Source of the DNA: JBFISM01 sp041608535
GTDB lineage: Bacteria > Actinomycetota > Acidimicrobiia > Spongiisociales > UBA5794
Direction: 5' to 3'
Length of the DNA stretch: 22,466 bases
Assembly (NCBI GenBank): GCA_041608535.1
Contig: JBFISM010000051.1
Coordinates: forward strand, 1 to 22,466
Within the stretch, counting starts at the first letter, position 1, and the number at the start of each line of letters is the position of its first letter. Both the position numbers and the translations under genes were made by a program. Shown piece by piece: positions 1 to 6,302 of this stretch. The notes under the pieces are model-generated. The model saw only the letters and a list, made by a program, of their open reading frames with translations. It did not search any database and was not told the DNA's origin.

Positions 1-235
1 GCGGCGATTGTCCCACCCCACCGTCCCGCGGCAGCCCCGGGAGCCGATCCGCCCCCCTACCCGCCAGCGTGCCACCACGCGGATCTCGGCGACCAAAACA
101 AAACGTGCACCACCTTCGCCCGCACCCGAACCGGTGCGGCGATTGTCCCACCCCACCGTCCCGCGGCAGGCCCGGGAGCCGATCCGCCCCCCTACCCGCC
201 AGCGTGCCACCACGCGGATCTCGGCGACCAAAACA
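1..235. repeat. Two copies of a ~100-bp unit at 135-bp period
   Basis: Bases 1-100 recur at 136-235 with one visible substitution (position 35 versus 170). A 35-bp unique segment (101-135) lies between them, so the period is 135 bp, or 45 codons. The window starts inside the array, so more copies may lie to the left. Both strands are open through the array in at least one frame: the plus frame repeats a 45-residue Pro/Arg-rich unit, and the minus frame is Gly/Arg-rich. I recognise no protein family in either and see no ribosome-binding site, so I do not call a gene. It could be a non-coding intergenic repeat, or the edge of a repetitive gene beyond the window. Confidence 0.85.
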
Positions 236-352
236 GAATGATTCGACCGCCCTACGTATCTACGTGAACTTTTGGCGAACGCGCGCCAAACTACTGGGTG
301 TAGGTGCATCGGGAGCCGTCCCATTCCCCCAGCTTCCGGTGCTTGTGTGGTG

Positions 353-391
353 CGGTCAGGCAACCCTCCACGACTGCTAGTTGCCTGACCG
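353..391. repeat. Perfect 12-bp inverted repeat
   Basis: Bases 353-364 are perfectly complementary to 380-391, with a 15-nt loop. Neither side is followed by a clear T-run, so an intrinsic terminator is not well supported. It could be a terminator lacking a U-tract, a protein-binding palindrome or a small structured RNA. Confidence 0.75.
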
Positions 392-394
392 TGC

Positions 395-425
395 CAACAC
401 TCTCCGTGACGACACTCTCCGTGAC
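395..425. repeat. 15-bp tandem duplication
   Basis: The unit ACACTCTCCGTGACg/a occurs twice in direct succession. It is a simple tandem duplication in non-coding DNA with no assigned role. Confidence 0.75.
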
Positions 426-567
426 AACGGGCCCCGGGAGTTCTCCCTCACTCGCGAAGTGCCGTCCGGGTCACGTTTCGAGCTTCCTCTCCTTTCCCCG
501 GGGAGACCAGCCGGCACGCGCTGCCACCTCGTCGACCGCGCGGCGCCACAGCTTCGAGTGAGCTCGT

Positions 568-668
568 ACCGCGGGCCCGAGGTTCGCTCCCTCTCGACGT
601 GATCCGGGCAGAGGCCGCACGCGTGACGGGCCCGCACCGCGGGCCCGAAGTTCGCTTCCTCTCGATGC
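568..668. repeat. 33-bp imperfect direct repeat, 68 bp apart
   Basis: Bases 568-600 and 636-668 share a core ACCGCGGGCCCGA followed by a TTCGCT..CTCTCGA block, with about four differences. Both copies are non-coding and lie just downstream of the groEL terminator. Confidence 0.7.
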
Positions 669-708
669 ACTTCCCGGACAGGCCGGCATCGAAGGTCGCT
701 CAAATGAG

Positions 709-738
709 AAAGGGGCGGGCCCACGGGCCCGCCCCTTT
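709..738 (-). terminator. Rho-independent terminator of groES-groEL
   Basis: The arms 709-722 and 725-738 are perfectly complementary and almost entirely G+C, giving a ~13-bp stem with a minimal loop. On the minus strand the stem ends in CCCCTTT and continues into a T-rich stretch (CTCATTT). It begins 11 bp past the groEL stop codon, as expected for the terminator of this operon. Confidence 0.9.
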
Positions 739-748
739 GATCAGTGCG

Positions 749-2380
749 CTACATCATCCCGTCCATGCCACCGCCATGGGCGTGGGCGGCTGGCTCGTCT
801 TCCGGCTGCTCGGCAACGAGCGCCTCGGTCGTGATGAGCAGAGCCGCGATCGAGGCGGCGTTCTGCAGCGTCGAGCGGGTGACCTTCGCCGGGTCGATGA
901 CACCGGCGGCCATCAGGTCGCCATACTCGCCGGTTGCGGCATTGAAGCCGTGACCGGTCTCGGCGTTGCGCACACCGTCCACGACGACGCCGCCCTCGTA
1001 ACCGGCGTTCTCGGCGATCTGACGCAGAGGCCACTCGAGCGCCTTGCGTACGATCATCCGGCCGGCCTTCACATCGTCGCTGCCGCCGCGGAGCTTGTCG
1101 ATGTCGCTCTGGGCACGCAGCAGGGCAACGCCACCACCGGGCACGATGCCCTCCTCGACCGCAGCCCGCGTCGCCTGGATGGCGTCCTCGATGCGGTGCT
1201 TCTTCTCCTTCAGCTCCACCTCGGTGGCGGCGCCGACCTTGAGCACGGCAACCCCACCAGCGAGCTTGGCGAGACGCTCGGACAGCTTCTCGCGATCCCA
1301 GTCGGAATCCGAGTTCTCGATTTCCTGTCGGATCTGCTTGGTACGGGCGTCCACATCGGCCTTCGAGCCGGCGCCCTCGACGATGGTCGTGTCGTCCTTG
1401 GTGACAACAATCTTGCGAGCCCTGCCCAAGAGATCGATCGTGACGTTCTCCAGTTTGAGCCCGACCTCTTCGGTGATGACCTGAGCACCGGTGAGGATCG
1501 CGATGTCCTGCAGCATGGCCTTGCGTCGCTCACCAAAGCCGGGGGCCTTGACGGCAACCGAGGCAAACGTGCCGCGGATCTTGTTCACCACGAGCGTGGC
1601 GAGAGCCTCGCCCTCGACGTCCTCGGCGAGCACGAGTACCGGCTTGCCCGTCTGCATCACCTTCTCGAGCACCGGGAGCAGGTCCTGAACCGAGGAGATC
1701 TTCTGGTTGGCGATGAGGATGTACGGATCCTCGAGCACCGCCTCCTGGCGATCCGGGTCGGTGATGAAGTAGGGGGAGATGTAGCCCTTGTCGAACTGCA
1801 TGCCCTCGGTGAACTCCAACTCGACACCGAAGGTCTGGCTGTCCTCGACGGTGATGACACCCTCGTTGCCGACCTTCTTCAGCGCCTGGGCGATGTTCTC
1901 GCCGATGGTCATGTCGGCCGCCGAGTTCGATGCCACATAGGCGATCTGGTCGACGTTCGACGAGTCGACCGGGCTGGCCAGGTCACCGATGCTCTCGACG
2001 ACCCTGTCTACTGCTTCCTCGATCCCGCGCTTGAGCTCCATCGGATTGGCGCCGGCAGCCACGAGCCGCAGCCCGTCGCGCACCATGGCCTGGGTCAGTA
2101 CCGCCGAGGTGGTCGTGCCGTCGCCGGCTACGTCGTTGGTCTTGTTGGTGGCCTCGTAGGCGAGCTTGGCGCCCATGTTCTCCCACGGGTCGTCGAGCTC
2201 GATCTCCTTGGCGATGGTGTAGCCGTCATTGGTGATGGTGGGGGCGCCCCACTTCTTCTCCAAGACGACATTGCGTCCCTTGGGGCCGAGGGTCACCTTG
2301 ATGGTGTCGGCGAGCTTGTCGACCCCCGACTGAAGCCCGCGACGGGCCTCCTCGGCGAATCTCAGGTCCTTTGCAGCCAT
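749..2380 (-). CDS. groEL: 60-kDa chaperonin GroEL
   Basis: The protein is the ATP-driven folding chamber that works with the GroES lid in the cytoplasm. Its 543 residues are a normal family length. It opens with the family N-terminus (MAAKDLRF), followed by VTLGPKGRNVVLEKKWGAPTITNDG near residues 29-52 and the ATP-binding GDGTTT motif near 86-91. The C-terminus is the flexible Gly/Met tail (GGGMDGMM) preceded by AHAH. The ATG has an AGGAG motif about 10 nt upstream. groES ends 54 bp upstream, so the two genes form the usual groES-groEL operon under the CIRCE-type sites upstream of groES. A perfect terminator hairpin follows. Many actinobacteria carry a second groEL elsewhere; this is the copy linked to groES. 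Confidence 0.99.
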   Translation of the reverse strand: MAAKDLRFAEEARRGLQSGVDKLADTIKVTLGPKGRNVVLEKKWGAPTITNDGYTIAKEIELDDPWENMGAKLAYEATNKTNDVAGDGTTTSAVLTQAMVRDGLRLVAAGANPMELKRGIEEAVDRVVESIGDLASPVDSSNVDQIAYVASNSAADMTIGENIAQALKKVGNEGVITVEDSQTFGVELEFTEGMQFDKGYISPYFITDPDRQEAVLEDPYILIANQKISSVQDLLPVLEKVMQTGKPVLVLAEDVEGEALATLVVNKIRGTFASVAVKAPGFGERRKAMLQDIAILTGAQVITEEVGLKLENVTIDLLGRARKIVVTKDDTTIVEGAGSKADVDARTKQIRQEIENSDSDWDREKLSERLAKLAGGVAVLKVGAATEVELKEKKHRIEDAIQATRAAVEEGIVPGGGVALLRAQSDIDKLRGGSDDVKAGRMIVRKALEWPLRQIAENAGYEGGVVVDGVRNAETGHGFNAATGEYGDLMAAGVIDPAKVTRSTLQNAASIAALLITTEALVAEQPEDEPAAHAHGGGMDGMM

Positions 2381-2434
2381 ATGCTGTTGACTCCTGTTCG
2401 TTGAATCTTGAGTACGACGGAATGGTTTGCCGGG

Positions 2435-2728
2435 TCAGCCGAGAATGGCGAGAACGTCGCGACCGGAGAGGATGAGCAGCTCGTCGCCCTCGTGCTTGAT
2501 CTCGGTACCGCCGTACTTCGAGTAGACGACGAGATCGCCGACGCTCACGTCGAGCGGGATGCGCTCGTCACCGTCTTCGTTCCACGTTCCCGGGCCCACG
2601 GCGAGCACCTCGCCGAGCTGTGGCTTCTCCTTCGCCGTGTCCGGGATGACGAGCCCGCTTGACGTAGTTGCTTCCGACTCATCCTTCGGCTTGACCACGA
2701 TGCGGTCGCCAAGTGGCTTGAGTTTCAT
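2435..2728 (-). CDS. groES: 10-kDa co-chaperonin GroES
   Basis: This is the heptameric lid of the GroEL chamber. The start is placed at the ATG giving MKLKPLGDRIVVKP, because AGGAGGAG (2733-2740 on the minus strand) lies at ideal distance; a start five codons upstream would put that motif inside the gene. The resulting 97 residues are the normal length. The conserved N-terminal PLGDRIVVK, the mobile-loop region around residues 15-35 (EATTSSGLVIPDTAKEKP), the GEVLAVGPG turn and the YSKYGGTEIKHEGDELLIL C-terminal strands are all present. It is the first gene of the groES-groEL unit, and the upstream region contains inverted repeats of the HrcA/CIRCE type. Confidence 0.98.
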   Translation of the reverse strand: MKLKPLGDRIVVKPKDESEATTSSGLVIPDTAKEKPQLGEVLAVGPGTWNEDGDERIPLDVSVGDLVVYSKYGGTEIKHEGDELLILSGRDVLAILG

Positions 2729-2732
2729 TCGA

Positions 2733-2740
2733 CTCCTCCT
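2733..2740 (-). promoter_or_regulatory. Strong Shine-Dalgarno of groES
   Basis: The minus strand reads AGGAGGAG just upstream of the ATG at 2728. It decides the start codon of groES. Confidence 0.9.
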
Positions 2741-2746
2741 CAAGGA

Positions 2747-2773
2747 CTAGCAGTCGATTTCCTAGACTGCTAG
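2747..2773. promoter_or_regulatory. CIRCE-like inverted repeat, variant arms
   Basis: The arms CTAGCAGTC and GACTGCTAG are perfectly complementary and separated by exactly 9 nt, the geometry of CIRCE (consensus TTAGCACTC-N9-GAGTGCTAA). They match 14 of 18 consensus arm positions. The two inner differences are compensatory, one in each arm, so the symmetry is kept. It lies between the groES start and the second CIRCE-like element, inside the likely leader. Confidence 0.7.
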
Positions 2774-2776
2774 ATG

Positions 2777-2803
2777 CTAGCACTTGCCCCCCGAGAGTGC
2801 TAG
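2777..2803. promoter_or_regulatory. CIRCE element (HrcA operator)
   Basis: The sequence is CTAGCACTT-N9-GAGTGCTAG, matching 15 of 18 arm positions of the CIRCE consensus with the correct 9-nt spacer. It lies about 50 bp upstream of the groES start codon, the standard place. Established knowledge: HrcA binds CIRCE and represses groESL until heat or unfolded protein releases it. hrcA itself is not in this window. Confidence 0.9.
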
Positions 2804-2849
2804 CGGAGGGCAGCAGCGAGTGCTAGCAATTGCAGCGGGCGAGTGTAAG
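2795..2849. repeat. Three CIRCE half-sites phased at 23 bp
   Basis: GAGTGCTAG at 2795 is repeated exactly at 2818, and GAGTGTAAG occurs at 2841, each exactly 23 bp after the last. The intervening bases are only loosely similar. The first copy is the right arm of the CIRCE element. The second has a poor left arm (CTAGC only) at the correct distance, making it a degenerate third CIRCE. The phased row suggests extended HrcA binding, but that is inference. Confidence 0.7.
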
Positions 2850-2863
2850 CGATTCTCAGAGCG

Positions 2864-3886
2864 CTAGAGACGGAGTCCGGGGTCGACATCGATCGTCCAG
2901 TCGCTGTGCGTCCCCTGCTGCAGATGGAACGTTGCGGCGGCAGCGATCATGGCGCCATTGTCGGTACACAGATCGGGGCTGGGCAGGCGTAGCGCCACCC
3001 CTTCCGCCTCGGACCGCTCCGCCAGTTTGGTGCGCAATCTGCGGTTGGCCAGCACACCACCGCCCCCCGCCACAGTCTTCGCCCCGGTGTCACGCGCCGC
3101 GTTGAACGTCTTCTCCACCAGCACGTCGACGATCGCCTCCTGCACGGATGCCGCAACGTCTGCCAGCGGCGGTACCGCACCGGCCGCCTTGGCCTTGCGC
3201 AGATATGTGACCACCGACGTCTTCAACCCGGAGAAGGACAGATCGTATGGCCGATCGCGCAATGCTCGTGGAAAGTCGATGGCCGCCGGGTCACCGCCGT
3301 CGGAGGCGCGGTCTATGGCGGGCCCACCGGGGTAGCCGAGCCCCATGAAGCGAGCGAGCTTGTCGAACGCTTCGCCGGCAGCGTCGTCGATCGTCTCCCC
3401 CAGCACCTCGTAGCGCCCCCAATCGGCCACATGGACGATCTGGCTGTGCCCACCCGAGGCGAGCACGACCACTGCCGGCGGGGTGAAGTCGGAGCCATTC
3501 TGAGACGCAGTCTCGAGACGCGGTGCAAAGAGGTGCCCCTCCATGTGATCGATGCCGAGCAGCGGCACGCCGAGGCTCCAGGCGAGCGACTTGGCAAAAG
3601 ACAGACCCACGACCAGCGAACCGACCAGTCCGGGGCCACGAGTGGCAGCGATCGCATCGATGTCGGAGGGATGGACTCCTGCGTCCATCATGGCTTCGTG
3701 GGCCAGTGGTCGCACCGCTTCAACGTGCGCTCGTGCCGCCACCTCCGGAACGACCCCGCCAAACCGGCTGTGTACGTCGGTCTGACTGGCGAGCACCGAG
3801 CTGCGCACGTCGAAGCCGTGCACGACGGCGATACCGGTCTCGTCACAGCTCGTCTCGATACCGAGAATCAGCGGCGCATCGCTCAC
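2864..3886 (-). CDS. tsaD: tRNA N6-adenosine threonylcarbamoyltransferase TsaD
   Basis: TsaD transfers the threonylcarbamoyl group from TC-AMP to A37 of ANN-decoding tRNAs (t6A), working with TsaB and TsaE. The GTG start gives VSDAPLILGIETSCDETG and 340 residues, the family length. It overlaps the rimI stop in a GTGA motif; the open frame continues upstream but that part has no family similarity. The ASKHA-fold motifs are visible: IETSCDETG (10-18), metal-binding HMEGH (His114 and His118), SGGHSQ, DDAAGEAFDK, the FSGLKTSV segment, GGGVLANRRLR, and CTDNGAMIA near the C-terminus. It is the last gene of the coupled run; the groES control region begins immediately downstream. Confidence 0.98.
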   Translation of the reverse strand: MSDAPLILGIETSCDETGIAVVHGFDVRSSVLASQTDVHSRFGGVVPEVAARAHVEAVRPLAHEAMMDAGVHPSDIDAIAATRGPGLVGSLVVGLSFAKSLAWSLGVPLLGIDHMEGHLFAPRLETASQNGSDFTPPAVVVLASGGHSQIVHVADWGRYEVLGETIDDAAGEAFDKLARFMGLGYPGGPAIDRASDGGDPAAIDFPRALRDRPYDLSFSGLKTSVVTYLRKAKAAGAVPPLADVAASVQEAIVDVLVEKTFNAARDTGAKTVAGGGGVLANRRLRTKLAERSEAEGVALRLPSPDLCTDNGAMIAAAATFHLQQGTHSDWTIDVDPGLRL

Positions 3887-4392
3887 GAAACACGCTCCAG
3901 TGCCGCCAGCTCCTCGCGGATGCCGGCGAGCCGTTGCTGGTATTCGTCGCGATCGATGTCGTGCGCCCACATGACCAGGGCATCCTCGGTGCGGTAGTAG
4001 TTCTTGCGCACACCGACCGGTGCCAACCCAAAGCGGCTGTAGAGCCGCTGCGCACCGCGATTGGAGATCCGCACCTCGAGGGTCAGATTGCGGCAGCCGT
4101 GACCGAGTGCGAGCTCCACGAGCGCCAAGACCATTCGCGTGCCCAAGCGCAGCCTCCTCGCCCGCTCCACCACGGCGACAGTGGTGATGTGTGCGTCGTC
4201 GTCGACCTCGAGCAAACCGGCGAATGCGACGATCTCGTCATCGATGGTCGCAACCAGATACGTGCGGTTGTCCGTGGCCAGTTCGTCACGAAAGATCTGC
4301 TCGGACCAGGGCTGATCGTAGATCTGATGTTCCAGAACCAGCACCGAATCGAGATCATCGAGCGTCATGGGACGGATGCGGACCCCGGTCAT
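3883..4392 (-). CDS. rimI: GNAT N-acetyltransferase, RimI type (ribosomal S18 alanine)
   Basis: This GNAT-fold acetyltransferase of 169 residues follows the RimI pattern. It has an N-terminal IRPMTLDDLDSVLVLEHQIYDQPWS segment, the acetyl-CoA loop RRLRLGT (79-85), and the LTLEVRISNRGAQRLYSRFGL motif with a following YYRTEDALVM strand. RimI acetylates the N-terminus of ribosomal protein S18; in actinobacteria the enzyme is often broader in specificity. Its position between tsaB and tsaD, with an ATGA overlap to tsaB and a GTGA overlap to tsaD, is the common bacterial arrangement and supports the assignment. The C-terminus is slightly extended by a charged helix (DRDEYQQRLAGIREELAALERVS). Confidence 0.93.
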   Translation of the reverse strand: MTGVRIRPMTLDDLDSVLVLEHQIYDQPWSEQIFRDELATDNRTYLVATIDDEIVAFAGLLEVDDDAHITTVAVVERARRLRLGTRMVLALVELALGHGCRNLTLEVRISNRGAQRLYSRFGLAPVGVRKNYYRTEDALVMWAHDIDRDEYQQRLAGIREELAALERVS

Positions 4393-5120
4393 CGCTCAGC
4401 CCCGGCGCTCGTCTCTCCGGGCCACACGCCCTCCTCACGAAAGTCGCTCCAGTTGATCCTGGCATCCGGCTCCCGCAAGTACCTCGGCCTGACGTCGTCG
4501 GGCGACGAGTAGTCGTTCTTCTCGAAGCGCATCGCTGCGATCTCGACCAAGACGTCCGCTGCGGGGTAGCGAGGTCGTCCTCGCCGCACCTGATGCAAAC
4601 CCCGCAAGACCTCGGGAGCCAGCGCCGGCCAGTCGCCAACCAGCAGGGTCTCACTCGAGTCTGCCTGCAGCAGCCCAGCGACCTCCTCGTGAGCGACGAG
4701 TTCCGGCGGCCCGTCGGGGGCAACACCCCCCGGCACCGGCCGGAACGGTGCAGTCGCCACTTCACCGCGGCGCACGTCGACGATCGGCCAGATACGCCGT
4801 CGGCCGGTTGCGGCGCGCAGCGCAAGCACGGTCAATGACGAAGCGGTGACCACCGGCACGCCAACAGCTGCGGCCACGCCTTGGGCCGCGGCAATGCCGG
4901 CGCGAAGACCGGTGTACGCACCGGGACCGATGTCGACGGCGACTCCGTCGAGATCGCTCGGTTTCCAGCCCGCCTGGCTGAAGCAGAAGTCGATGGCCGG
5001 AACGAGGAAGCCCACGTGGCCGCGGCGGTCGACGTTGACGCTCATCGCCCGCAACTCCCCGCTCTCCCCGAGCGCGACAGAGCTGGCCGGAGTTGCGGTC
5101 TCGATCGCCAGGACCTTCAC
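4389..5120 (-). CDS. tsaB: tRNA threonylcarbamoyladenosine biosynthesis protein TsaB
   Basis: TsaB is the catalytically inactive paralogue and dimer partner of TsaD in the t6A complex. The GTG start giving VKVLAIETATPASSVAL overlaps the tsaE stop as GTGA. The longer open frame upstream is antisense-like filler with no family match. The 243 residues are a normal length. The N-terminal ASKHA phosphate loop (IETATPASSVAL), the GHVGFLVPAID helix and the signature GPGAYTGLRAG near 85-95 are present. As expected for TsaB, there is no HxxxH metal site. The C-terminal tail (RPRYLREPDARINWSDF) is typical of actinobacterial forms. Confidence 0.96.
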   Translation of the reverse strand: MKVLAIETATPASSVALGESGELRAMSVNVDRRGHVGFLVPAIDFCFSQAGWKPSDLDGVAVDIGPGAYTGLRAGIAAAQGVAAAVGVPVVTASSLTVLALRAATGRRRIWPIVDVRRGEVATAPFRPVPGGVAPDGPPELVAHEEVAGLLQADSSETLLVGDWPALAPEVLRGLHQVRRGRPRYPAADVLVEIAAMRFEKNDYSSPDDVRPRYLREPDARINWSDFREEGVWPGETSAGAER

Positions 5121-5587
5121 GCAACCAGCCCTTCCAGCGAGCGGCTGCACCAGTTCCCCTCGGGGAAGAACCGGATCGAGCGCTCCGTCTCCGCCGTGAC
5201 GTTCAGCTCCACGATGAGATGATCGAGCGGCAGCATGCCGGAGACCACGTTGCCCCACTCGACCATGAGGACCCCATCGTCCGCCAGAGTCGGGAGATCG
5301 AGATCGTCGAACTCGCTTGACGAGCCGATCCTGTACACGTCCGCGTGGTACACCGGTATGAATCCGTCGTAGCGCTTGGCGATGACGAACGACGGCGACG
5401 TCACCCGCTCATCGACTCCCAAGCCCTCGGCGACCCCACAGGCGAACAGCGTCTTGCCGGCACCGAGCTCGCCGACCAGCAGAATGATGTCGCCGGGACG
5501 CAACAAACCGGCGAGCCTCCGGCCCGCCGCCAGCGTGGCTCCCGGCGAGTCGCTGCTCATTTCGATGGCTGGTGCGTGGGAAGTCAT
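5117..5587 (-). CDS. tsaE: tRNA threonylcarbamoyladenosine biosynthesis ATPase TsaE
   Basis: TsaE is the P-loop ATPase that drives turnover of the TsaB-TsaD complex. The Walker A motif GELGAGKT lies at 39-46, followed by TSPSF (switch region), HADVYR and the VEWG motif (109-112). I chose the ATG at 5587 because it follows the stop of the upstream glycosylase gene by one nucleotide, giving 156 residues. Starts at 5617 (overlapping) and at 5560 are also possible, and none has a strong ribosome-binding site at ideal spacing. Confidence 0.95.
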   Translation of the reverse strand: MTSHAPAIEMSSDSPGATLAAGRRLAGLLRPGDIILLVGELGAGKTLFACGVAEGLGVDERVTSPSFVIAKRYDGFIPVYHADVYRIGSSSEFDDLDLPTLADDGVLMVEWGNVVSGMLPLDHLIVELNVTAETERSIRFFPEGNWCSRSLEGLVA

Positions 5588-5588
5588 C

Positions 5589-6302
5589 TCACCCAAAGAG
5601 ATCGAGTTGGCGGCCACCGTTGTCTTGCTCGTCCGAACCGGAATCCTTGTCGTGGATGGCGGCGGCCGTCTCGCTCACCTCGATTTCGGTGTTGTCGGTC
5701 GCCGGCCCGGAACCTGGCCTCAGGTCAAGACTACCGTCGATCACGCTGCGCACCAGACCAAAGTCGTGGCGCATCTCCTCCAGCACCCTGACACTGCCCC
5801 GTAGCGCGGCAGCCGGATGAAAGGTGGGTACCAGGTGTCTCCCCCACCACGGATAGGCATGACCGCGCAATCTCGTTATTCCGGCGGTCGTGCGTAGAAG
5901 GAGTTTCGACGAGAAGTTGCCCAAGGTGAGGACGACGCTTGGATCGATCAGCTCGAGTTGCTCCCGCAGATACCCCTTGCATGCGTCGATCTCATCAGGC
6001 CGTGGGTCCCGGTTCTGCGGGGGTCGACACTTGACCACATTGGCGATGTACACCTCGGATCGAGCCAAGCCGATCTCACCGAGTAGCTGCTCGAGCAACT
6101 CCCCAGAGCGGCCGACGAACGGGAGCCCCTGTTCGTCCTCACGCTGACCGGGTCCCTCACCGACGATCACAAGCTCGGCGTCGGGATCACCGTCACCGAA
6201 GACCACCGTTGTGCGGTTTTCGTGCAAGCGGCAGTCGGTGCAGCTCAAGGCTCGCTGCTTGAGCGACTCGAGCTTGACGGCGCGCTCGCGGGCGGTTGTC
6301 AC
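5589..6302 (-). CDS. Family 4 (Fe-S) uracil-DNA glycosylase
   Basis: The enzyme removes uracil from DNA in base excision repair. It has the [4Fe-4S] pattern of family 4 glycosylases: Cys21, Cys24, Cys92 and Cys108, the last pair 16 residues apart. The active-site motif is GEGPGQREDEQGLPFVG (48-64), and the second motif contains FHPAA (His162). The catalytic core ends near residue 186. A ~45-residue acidic, low-complexity tail follows and ends in QLDLFG (232-237), which matches the bacterial sliding-clamp binding pentapeptide QL(S/D)LF. The gene starts with GTG overlapping the stop of the P1 peptidase gene and is followed after 1 nt by tsaE, so it sits inside the t6A run. Mycobacterial relatives are usually called UdgA-type; I leave the symbol empty. 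Confidence 0.94.
   Translation of the reverse strand: MTTARERAVKLESLKQRALSCTDCRLHENRTTVVFGDGDPDAELVIVGEGPGQREDEQGLPFVGRSGELLEQLLGEIGLARSEVYIANVVKCRPPQNRDPRPDEIDACKGYLREQLELIDPSVVLTLGNFSSKLLLRTTAGITRLRGHAYPWWGRHLVPTFHPAAALRGSVRVLEEMRHDFGLVRSVIDGSLDLRPGSGPATDNTEIEVSETAAAIHDKDSGSDEQDNGGRQLDLFG

Larger units (their letters stand above)
236..708. other. Gene-free stretch with short repeats
   Basis: No open frame here looks like a protein. The region carries a perfect inverted repeat (353-391), a 15-bp tandem duplication (395-425) and a 33-bp imperfect direct repeat (568-600 and 636-668). It lies downstream of the groEL terminator and outside the operon. Small frames such as the minus frame 377-724 overlap the terminator hairpin and look accidental. 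Confidence 0.6.

Noticed and set aside
1..235. A CRISPR array
   Set aside because: The repeat unit is ~100 bp with a 35-bp interval and only two copies are visible, unlike 23-47-bp CRISPR repeats. No cas gene is present.
372..380. GACTGCTAG, identical to an arm of the CIRCE-like variant at 2765-2773
   Set aside because: It lies across the loop and arm of another inverted repeat with no partner arm at 9-nt spacing, so a chance 9-mer match is the simpler explanation.
377..724. A 115-codon minus-strand open frame at the left
   Set aside because: It would start inside the groEL terminator hairpin, has no recognisable domain and contains the short DNA repeats.
599..2404. A 601-codon open frame on the plus strand
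   Set aside because: It is exactly antisense to groEL, whose protein is unmistakable. Long antisense frames are expected in high-GC DNA.
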